Part shown: one piece after another, positions 1 through 5,466 of the stretch
Layout of the letters: every line of letters starts with the position of its first letter
Numbering within the stretch: position 1 is the stretch's first letter
From: Actinomycetes bacterium
GTDB taxonomy: Bacteria > Actinomycetota > Acidimicrobiia > Acidimicrobiales > Palsa-688
Reading direction: 5' to 3'
Assembly (NCBI GenBank): GCA_021816565.1
Contig: JAKAXN010000322.1
Coordinates: forward strand, 1-5,466
DNA: 5,466 bases
Notes under the pieces: generated by a model
The model's database searches: none
What the model saw: the letters and a program-made list of their open reading frames with translations, nothing else
What the model was told of the DNA's origin: nothing
Position numbers and translations under genes: made by a program

Positions 1-1521
1 CCTTTCGGGCTGCGGATCCTGGGCCGGGCCGACGAGTCGGTCCGGATATCGGCCCTGCGGGTCCAGGTACTGCTCTCGGCCCTGCTGGTCAGCTCCAACC
101 TGATCGGGGTCGCCGCGGTGTACGTGTTCGCCGCCTTCGTCATCCCCGGCCCCACACCCCACGACCCGGTCCGGGTGGCCATCGACAACCTGTTCCTCGG
201 GCTGGGCTACACCGCCGCCTACACCGCCGGGGTGCTGACCTGGGGCCGGCAGTTCGTGGTGGAGAAGACCATGTGGCTGCGCACCGGCACCCGCCCCACC
301 GAGGACGAGCAGAAGGCGGTGATCCGCATACCGCTGGTCCTGGCCACCTTCCAGGCGGTCTACTGGCTCCTGGCCGCTGTCGTCTTCGCCGGGTTCAACT
401 CCGCGATCGGCGACCAGCTCCCGGTACAGATCGGCCTCAGCCTGGCCATGGGCGGGCTGCTCACCAGCGCCGACTCCTACCTGGTCGGCGAGACCATCAT
501 CCGCCCGCTGGCCGCCCGGGTGCTGGCCGGCGGTCCACCACCGCGACTGCAGGTCCCGGGGGTGCGGGCCCGGGCGTTCCTGGCCTGGCTGCTCAGCTCG
601 GCCGTTCCGGTCACCGGCCTGATGCTCGTCGCCGCCGCCGCCCTGACCCGCTCGAGCATCACCACCACCCGCCTGGCCGTCACCTGCCTGGTCCTCGGGG
701 GGGTGGTGCTGACCTTCGGGATGCGCATCACCTTGGTGGCGGCCCGGGCCAACGCCGACCCCATCCAGGGGCTCAGGCGGGCCATGGTGCGCATCGGCGC
801 CGGTGACCTCAACGTGGCCGTGCCCATCTACGACGGCACCGAGATCGGGCAGCTGCAGGCCGGCTTCAACCAGATGGCCGCGGGACTTCGCGAGCGGGAG
901 CGCATCCGCTCGGTGTTCGAGCACCACGTCGGCCAGGAGGTGGCCCGCACCGCCCTGGACCGGGCCGACGTGCTCGGCGGTGAGATCTGCGAGGTCGGGG
1001 TGTTCTTCGTCGACATCGTCAGCTCCACCGCTCTGGCCGGCCGCCTACCACCCGACGAGGTGGTCGGCCTGCTCAACAGCTTCTTCGCGGTGGTGGTGCA
1101 GGTGGCGGCCCGGCACGGGGGCCAGGTCAACAAGTTCGAAGGCGACGGCGCCCTCGTGGTCTTCGGGGCCCCGGTGGCCCTCGACGACCCGGCCGGCGCG
1201 GCGCTGGCCGCCGGGCGGGAGCTGGCCGAGGCCCTGGAGCAGTTCGCCGGCCGCTTCGGCGTGGGCATCGGCATCTCGGCCGGGCCGGTGGTGGCCGGCA
1301 ACATAGGCGCCCCGCAGCGCTACGAGTACACGGTCATCGGCGACCCGGTCAACGAGGCGGCCCGCCTCACCGACCTGGCCAAGGGGGCCAGGGGCCGGGT
1401 GCTGGCCTCCTGGAGCGCGGTGGAGCAGGCCGGCCCCGACGAGACCCGGTTCTGGAAGCGCTCCACGGAGGTGACCCTGCGGGGCCGGCCGGCCAAGACC
1501 CGGCTGGCGGTGCGGGCCTGA
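1..1521 (+). CDS. Membrane-bound class III adenylate cyclase with HAMP domain (5' end cut off by window)
   Basis: Probably makes cAMP from ATP at the inner face of the membrane. The frame is open from base 1 to the TGA at 1519-1521 (506 codons here, counted from base 1). The only in-frame start candidate near the front, GTG at 118, would cut the first helix in half, so the true start lies upstream. Six hydrophobic segments are visible at about codons 19-46, 62-81, 110-132, 142-162, 192-215 and 225-246. A HAMP-like domain follows (about 247-297), then a linker with FEHHVGQEVA, then the cyclase domain (about 318-500). Catalytic residues are all present: metal-binding D338 (FFVDIVSS) and D382 (FEGDG), adenine-selecting K378 (NKFEGD) and T444 (YTVIGD), transition-state N451 and R455 (VNEAAR). 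Lys with Thr, rather than Lys with Asp, is the class IIIb pattern. The full set in one chain implies a homodimer with two active sites. The layout matches mycobacterial Rv1318c/Rv3645-type cyclases. The signal sensed by the six-helix part is unknown. It converges on kgd, 17 bases away. Confidence 0.93.
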   Translation, partial: PFGLRILGRADESVRISALRVQVLLSALLVSSNLIGVAAVYVFAAFVIPGPTPHDPVRVAIDNLFLGLGYTAAYTAGVLTWGRQFVVEKTMWLRTGTRPTEDEQKAVIRIPLVLATFQAVYWLLAAVVFAGFNSAIGDQLPVQIGLSLAMGGLLTSADSYLVGETIIRPLAARVLAGGPPPRLQVPGVRARAFLAWLLSSAVPVTGLMLVAAAALTRSSITTTRLAVTCLVLGGVVLTFGMRITLVAARANADPIQGLRRAMVRIGAGDLNVAVPIYDGTEIGQLQAGFNQMAAGLRERERIRSVFEHHVGQEVARTALDRADVLGGEICEVGVFFVDIVSSTALAGRLPPDEVVGLLNSFFAVVVQVAARHGGQVNKFEGDGALVVFGAPVALDDPAGAALAAGRELAEALEQFAGRFGVGIGISAGPVVAGNIGAPQRYEYTVIGDPVNEAARLTDLAKGARGRVLASWSAVEQAGPDETRFWKRSTEVTLRGRPAKTRLAVRA

Positions 1522-1538
1522 CGGCCCGGCCCGCGGGC
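1513..1538. terminator. Candidate hairpin at the shared 3' end of the convergent genes
   Basis: A perfect 6-bp stem, CGGGCC (1513-1518) with GGCCCG (1523-1528), closes a four-base TGAC loop that contains the cyclase stop codon (1519-1521). It is followed at once by a 10-bp perfect palindrome, GCCCGCGGGC (1529-1538), ending next to the kgd stop. The stem reads equally well on both strands, so it could slow or end transcription from both sides. Neither side has a T-run, so this is not a textbook intrinsic terminator. In DNA this rich in G and C, short stems arise by chance. The structure is seen; the terminator role is inferred. Confidence 0.4.
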
Positions 1539-4500
1539 TCAGCCGAGAGCCCGCTCCAGCAGGTCCTCCTGCTCGAGCTCGTGCATGGCGTGGCTCCCCG
1601 TGGCCGGCGAACCGGAAGCCACCCGGCTGACCCGCGAGACGGCGTAGTCGGATTCGAACATGGCGTCGAGACGGTCCCTGACGAAGTTGGCCGCGCCCAT
1701 GTTGGCCGGCTCCTCCTGGAGCCATACCACCTCTGCAGCCCGCTCGTAGCCGCCCACCGCGCTCAGGATCTGCTCCTCCGGCCACGGGTGCAGCTGCTCC
1801 ACCCGCACCACGGCCACGTCGCCCCGGCCGGCCTTGGTCCGGGCGTTGAGGACGTCGAGGCCGACCTTGCCGGTGGCCAGGATGACCCGCCTCACCGCGT
1901 CGCGGTCGGTGACACCCGGGTCGTCGAGCACCTCCCGGAAGTGGCCGGAGGTGAACTCCGACACCGGGCTGTAGGCCTCCCGGCCCCGCAGGTACCGCTT
2001 GGGGGTGAAGAGCACCAGCGGCTTGCGGGTGGTCCGCAGCACCTGGCGGCGCAGCAGATGGAACAGCTGGGAGGCGGTGGTGACGTCGGCGACCTGGATG
2101 TTGTCCTCGGCGCAGAGGTCCAAGAAGCGCTCCATCCGCGCCGATGAGTGCTCGGCGCCCTGCCCCTCGTAGCCGTGCGGCAGGAGCAGGGTCAGCCCGG
2201 AGGTCTGGCCCCACTTGATCTCGGCGGCGGCGAGGAACTGGTCGATGATGATCTGGGCCCCGTTGACGAAGTCCCCGAACTGGGCCTCCCACCCGACGAA
2301 GGCGTCGCGCGAGATCTGCGAGTAGCCGTACTCGAAGCCGAGAGCGGCGTACTCCGACAGCAGCGAGTCGTAGATGTAGAACCGGCCGGGGCCGAGCTGG
2401 GCCAGCGGGATGTAGTCGGCGCCGGTGGTGTAGTCCACCACCGCGGCGTTGCGGTGGCCGAAGGTGCCCCGGCGGGTGTCCTGGCCGCTCAGGCGCACGT
2501 CGTGGCCCTCGAGCAGCAGGGTGCCGTAGGCCAGGGCCTCGCCCATGGCCCAGTCGGCCTCACCGGACTGCCACAGCTTGGACCGGGCATCGAAGACCCG
2601 GATCAGCTTGGGGTGGACGGTGAAGCCCTCCGGGAAGGATCCGAGGGCCCCGACCACCCTCTCCAGCTGGTCCATGGCCACGCCGGTCTCGATGGGCGGC
2701 AGCACCGGAACCGGGCCCGGGGCGGGCGGCAGCGACGTGGGGCGGGGCGGGGCCGCCGCCCGGGTCTCGTCCAGGGCGGCCTGCAGTCGGGCCGAGAAGT
2801 CCTTCAGGGCCGCCTCGGCCTGGTCCAGGTCGATGTCGCCGCGACGCACCAGCGACTCGGTGTAGAGCTTGCGGACGCTGCGGTGCTCCTTGATCAGCTG
2901 GTACAGCAGCGGCTGGGTGAGCGACGGGTCGTCCTGCTCGTTGTGGCCGAAGCGGCGGTAGCAGACCATGTCGATGACGACGTCCTTGTTGAACCGCTGA
3001 CGGAACGCGAAGGCCAGCCGGCCCACCCGCACGCACGCCTCCGGGTCGTCGCCGTTGACATGGAAGATCGGCGCCTGGACCATCTTGGCCACGTCGGTGG
3101 CGTACACCGAGGAGCGGGCCGACTCGGGGTTGGTGGTGAAGCCCAGCTGGTTGTTGATGACCAGGTGGACGGTACCCCCGGTCTCGTAGCCGGGCAGGGC
3201 CGACATGTTGAGCGTCTCGGCCACCACTCCCTGACCGGCGAAGGCGGCGTCGCCGTGGATGAGCAGGGGAAGCGCCGGATGGGCTTCCCCGTCCGCGTCC
3301 CCGTCGCGCGCCGCGGTGTCCTGCAGGGCCCGCGCCATGCCCTCCACGACCGGGTCGACCGCCTCGAGATGTGACGGGTTGGATGACAGGAGCACGTCGA
3401 TGGGTCGGGCCGAGCGGCCGGTGAACTTGCCCCGGAAACCCTTGTGGTACTTGACGTCGCCCGAGCCCTGGACGGTGCCGGGGTCGATGTTGCCCTCGAA
3501 CTCCTCGAACAGGTCCCCGTAGCTCTTGCCCACGATGTTGATGAGGACGTTGAGCCGGCCCCGGTGGGCCATGCCGATGACCACGTGCTGAAGACCGTCC
3601 ACCGCCGCCTGGTCGATGATGGCGTCGATCATGGGGATGGCCGCCTCGCCGCCCTCGAGGCCGAAGCGCTTCTGCCCGATGAATTTGGTGTTGAGGAACT
3701 GCTCGAGGGCCTCCGCGGCGTTCAGCCGGTCCAGGACCCAGCGCTGCTCGTCCGCCGGCAGGGCGGTGGGCACGCCCTCCACCTGCTCCTGGATCCATCG
3801 CTTCTGGTCCGGCTCCTGGATGTGCATGTACTCCACGCCGACGGTCCGGCAGTAGGCGTCGCGCAGCACGCCCAGGATGTCGCCCAGCTTCATCCGCTCG
3901 GAGCCGGCCAGCCCGTTGGTCAGGAACTCCCGCTCGAGGTCCCACACCGACAGCCCGTGGGTCGTCGGATCGAGCTCCGGGTGCATGTGGGGGTCTTTCC
4001 AGTCCAGCGGATCCAGGTGGGCGATCAGATGGCCCCGCACCCGGTACATGTTGATGAGGTTGTCGACCTCCATCTGCTTGCGCACCTGGAGCTCGCCGGT
4101 CTCGGCCAGGTCGTTGACGTCGCGGTGGAAAGGCACCGGCTCGTAGGGGACGCCCATGGCCTTGAAGACGTTGTGGTAGAAGGAATCCTCGCCGGTGAGC
4201 AGCCGGTGGACCTTCTGCAGGAACAGCCCGGACTCGGCACCCTGGATGATCCGGTGGTCGTAGGTGCTGGTGATGGTCACGACCTTGGAGACCCCCAGCT
4301 CGGCCAGCACCCTCGGGTCGGCGGCCTGCCACTCGGCCGGGTAGTCGATGGTCCCGACGCCGATGATGGCGCCCTGGCCGGGCATGAGGCGGGGCACCGA
4401 CTGCACCGTGCCGATGGTCCCGGGATTGGTCAGGCTGACGGTGGCGCCGGACAGGTCGTCGGCACCGATCTTGGCGGTGCGGACCTTGCGGATGAGCTCC

Positions 4501-5285
4501 TCGTAGGCGGACCAGAAGCCCCGGAAGTCCATGGCGTCGGCGTCTTTGATCACCGGGACCATCAGGTTGCGGGTGCCGTCGGACTTCTCCACGTCGACGG
4601 CTATGCCGAGACCGAGATGCTCGTGCCTCCTGACCGCCGGAGCGCCCTTGGCGCCGTCGCCGTCCTCGGGCTCCACGAAGCTGGCGTTGAGCGCCGGGAC
4701 CGACTTGAGGGCCTCCACCACGGCGAAACCGATGATGTGGGTGAAGCTCACCTTGCCGGCGGCCCCGGTGCGGGAGAGCTGGTTGTTGAGGATCCGCCGG
4801 TTGACCTCCAGCAGCCGGGCCGGGATGACCCGGAAACTGGTGGCGGTGGGCACGCCCAGGCTGGCCGTCATGTTGGCCACCACCCGGGCCGCGGCGCCCC
4901 GCAGCGGGGTGGGCGGGCTGGCCGGGGCGGCCCCGTTGGCCGGGCCGGCAGCCGCCGCCGGCGCCCCGGTGGCCGTCCCGTTGCCGGTCCCGGCCCGGGA
5001 GGGGGCGGCCACCGCGGGTCCGGCGGTCGGCCGGGGCCGGACCGCCTCCCCGGCGGTGGTCTCGACGGCCACCGCCAGCGACGACCCGGTCTCCTCCCCG
5101 GCCTCGGGCTTCACCTCCGGGGTGGAGGGGCGGGCCAGGTTGGCCCCACCGGGGCGGTAGTTCTCGAAGAACTCCCGCCAGCTCTCGCTCACCGAGCCCG
5201 GGTCCTGGCGGTACTGCTCGTACATGTCGTCCACCAGCCAGGCGTTGGGACCGAAGCTGGCGGATCCTCCGGAAAGATCGCTCAT
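1539..5285 (-). CDS. kgd: Multifunctional 2-oxoglutarate decarboxylase/dehydrogenase, fused E2-like and E1 domains
   Basis: Thiamine-diphosphate enzyme of the TCA cycle (Kgd, OdhA, SucA) acting on 2-oxoglutarate in the cytoplasm. In relatives it works with a separate lipoylated E2 and Lpd, and the mycobacterial enzyme also decarboxylates and carboligates. The protein has 1248 residues, close to M. tuberculosis Kgd (about 1230). Residues 1-46 are the E1 N-terminal docking segment (NAWLVDDMYEQY). About 50-125 is an Ala/Pro/Gly/Thr-rich linker. About 126-363 is an E2 succinyltransferase-like domain, with SLTNPGTIG at 284-292 and active-site H344 in YDHRIIQG. About 370-1248 is E1. Within E1, the ThDP/Mg motif runs from G678-D679 (HGDAAFAGQG) to N711-N712 (INNQ). 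Conserved active-site residues are H574 (AHRGRLN), H614 (KYHKG), H639 (NPSHLEAV), H781 (FGHNEQDD), E978 (LLSEYAALGF) and H1046 (GAEHSSAR). There is no lipoyl domain. ATG 5285 was chosen because relatives begin just before the NxWLV motif. An open in-frame extension to ATG 5465 is low-complexity. Known regulation in relatives (GarA/OdhI inhibition, acetyl-CoA activation) cannot be read from this window. Confidence 0.97.
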   Translation of the reverse strand: MSDLSGGSASFGPNAWLVDDMYEQYRQDPGSVSESWREFFENYRPGGANLARPSTPEVKPEAGEETGSSLAVAVETTAGEAVRPRPTAGPAVAAPSRAGTGNGTATGAPAAAAGPANGAAPASPPTPLRGAAARVVANMTASLGVPTATSFRVIPARLLEVNRRILNNQLSRTGAAGKVSFTHIIGFAVVEALKSVPALNASFVEPEDGDGAKGAPAVRRHEHLGLGIAVDVEKSDGTRNLMVPVIKDADAMDFRGFWSAYEELIRKVRTAKIGADDLSGATVSLTNPGTIGTVQSVPRLMPGQGAIIGVGTIDYPAEWQAADPRVLAELGVSKVVTITSTYDHRIIQGAESGLFLQKVHRLLTGEDSFYHNVFKAMGVPYEPVPFHRDVNDLAETGELQVRKQMEVDNLINMYRVRGHLIAHLDPLDWKDPHMHPELDPTTHGLSVWDLEREFLTNGLAGSERMKLGDILGVLRDAYCRTVGVEYMHIQEPDQKRWIQEQVEGVPTALPADEQRWVLDRLNAAEALEQFLNTKFIGQKRFGLEGGEAAIPMIDAIIDQAAVDGLQHVVIGMAHRGRLNVLINIVGKSYGDLFEEFEGNIDPGTVQGSGDVKYHKGFRGKFTGRSARPIDVLLSSNPSHLEAVDPVVEGMARALQDTAARDGDADGEAHPALPLLIHGDAAFAGQGVVAETLNMSALPGYETGGTVHLVINNQLGFTTNPESARSSVYATDVAKMVQAPIFHVNGDDPEACVRVGRLAFAFRQRFNKDVVIDMVCYRRFGHNEQDDPSLTQPLLYQLIKEHRSVRKLYTESLVRRGDIDLDQAEAALKDFSARLQAALDETRAAAPPRPTSLPPAPGPVPVLPPIETGVAMDQLERVVGALGSFPEGFTVHPKLIRVFDARSKLWQSGEADWAMGEALAYGTLLLEGHDVRLSGQDTRRGTFGHRNAAVVDYTTGADYIPLAQLGPGRFYIYDSLLSEYAALGFEYGYSQISRDAFVGWEAQFGDFVNGAQIIIDQFLAAAEIKWGQTSGLTLLLPHGYEGQGAEHSSARMERFLDLCAEDNIQVADVTTASQLFHLLRRQVLRTTRKPLVLFTPKRYLRGREAYSPVSEFTSGHFREVLDDPGVTDRDAVRRVILATGKVGLDVLNARTKAGRGDVAVVRVEQLHPWPEEQILSAVGGYERAAEVVWLQEEPANMGAANFVRDRLDAMFESDYAVSRVSRVASGSPATGSHAMHELEQEDLLERALG

Positions 5286-5466
5286 ACCGATTGCCAGGGT
5301 ACGTCCATCGGCCGCCTCGGCGAGCCCGGGGCGGTCCGCACCGCCGATCGGGCCCCCCGGATCGCCGGCCCGACCCGTCCGACCCGCCGGACGGCCGGCC
5401 GCCGACCCGTCGCGGCGGGCGCCGACTCGGCCCGGCGGGCACCCCTCGGGCAGACTGGTCGCCATG
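5286..5466 (-). promoter_or_regulatory. Upstream region of kgd, with a possible -10 element near the start codon
   Basis: These 181 bases are extremely GC-rich and hold no recognisable gene. No AGGAGG-like ribosome binding site precedes the kgd ATG; the bases just before it on the minus strand read ACCCTGGCAATCGGT. The hexamer TACCCT (5301 down to 5296) fits the actinobacterial TAnnnT -10 pattern and ends 10 bases before the ATG. If used, it would give a leaderless or nearly leaderless mRNA, a common arrangement in actinobacteria that would explain the missing ribosome binding site. No convincing -35 element is seen. The region stays open in frame with kgd back to ATG 5465, so an N-terminal extension is the alternative reading, which I consider less likely. 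Confidence 0.45.
5370..5411. repeat. Short CCGACCCGYC direct repeats upstream of kgd
   Basis: CCGACCCGTC (5370-5379), CCGACCCGCC (5379-5388) and CCGACCCGTC (5402-5411) are three near-identical 10-base copies in the same orientation, with starts 9 and 23 bases apart. A weaker relative, CCGACTC, lies at 5422-5428. The cluster sits about 85-140 bases upstream of the kgd start codon, where an activator or repressor site could be. I do not recognise the motif as that of a known regulator. Low-complexity GC-rich sequence is a plausible alternative. Confidence 0.35.

Noticed and set aside
118..120. GTG as the start of the cyclase gene
   Set aside because: The same frame is open back to base 1 and encodes the first half of a membrane helix, so the real start is outside the window.
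1045..2292. A 415-codon minus-strand open frame spanning the end of both genes
   Set aside because: It runs across two well-supported genes in a different frame, and its low-complexity Gly/Arg/Pro-rich product resembles no protein family.
2148..3374. A 408-codon open frame on the plus strand, antisense to kgd
   Set aside because: It mirrors the kgd codon pattern, has no recognisable motif and lies over the most conserved E1 sequence, so it is an antisense shadow.
4900..5140. Ala/Pro-rich linker of Kgd as a hidden lipoyl domain or a frameshifted region
   Set aside because: There is no lipoyl-lysine motif (DK-A-type) and the frame is continuous. Its length and composition match the flexible linker of this family.
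4531..5160. A 209-codon plus-strand open frame rich in Ala, Pro and Thr
   Set aside because: Its composition comes from the complement of the kgd linker and E2-like region. No domain and no supporting context were seen.
5392..5401. Palindrome CGGCCGGCCG as an operator
   Set aside because: Runs of alternating GGCC/CCGG are expected in sequence this GC-rich; similar ones occur inside the cyclase gene near 1482-1494.
2560..5442. A 960-codon open frame on the minus strand
   Set aside because: It overlaps kgd in another frame and its translation is Arg/Gly/Pro-rich with no domain. It is a shadow produced by the extreme GC content.
5463..5465. ATG as the start of kgd
   Set aside because: It would add 60 low-complexity residues before the family's normal N-terminus; ATG 5285 fits relatives better. 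The alternative is kept as a finding.

Overview
This is a very GC-rich stretch with strong G/C bias in third codon positions. It fits an actinobacterium (Actinomycetota). The clearest sign is the fused E2-E1 2-oxoglutarate enzyme, an architecture typical of mycobacteria, corynebacteria and their relatives. A class III cyclase with a six-helix membrane part and a HAMP domain, like the mycobacterial Rv1318c/Rv1319c/Rv1320c/Rv3645 group, agrees with this. I cannot fix the order or genus; a deep-branching or uncultured actinobacterial lineage is possible.

Layout: two real genes fill almost the whole window and point tail to tail. On the plus strand, bases 1-1521 hold the 3' part of a membrane-bound adenylate cyclase whose start lies before the window. 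Bases 1522-1538 are a 17-base, all-G/C gap, and a hairpin straddles the cyclase stop codon. On the minus strand, bases 5285 down to 1539 encode a complete 1248-residue multifunctional 2-oxoglutarate decarboxylase/dehydrogenase (Kgd/OdhA/SucA type). Bases 5286-5466 are the GC-rich region upstream of that gene. It has no clear Shine-Dalgarno sequence, a possible -10 element very close to the ATG, and a small cluster of CCGACCC repeats. No stretch longer than 300 bases lacks a gene.

How the genes relate: Kgd is the 2-oxoglutarate node of the TCA cycle. The cyclase would turn a membrane or environmental signal into cAMP. They are convergent and so not co-transcribed, and nothing visible shows a functional link beyond adjacency. 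I see no mobile element, CRISPR array, RNA gene or novel system. The points worth a second look are small: an altered conserved motif in the E1 domain, the translation start and upstream region of kgd, and the shared 3' end.
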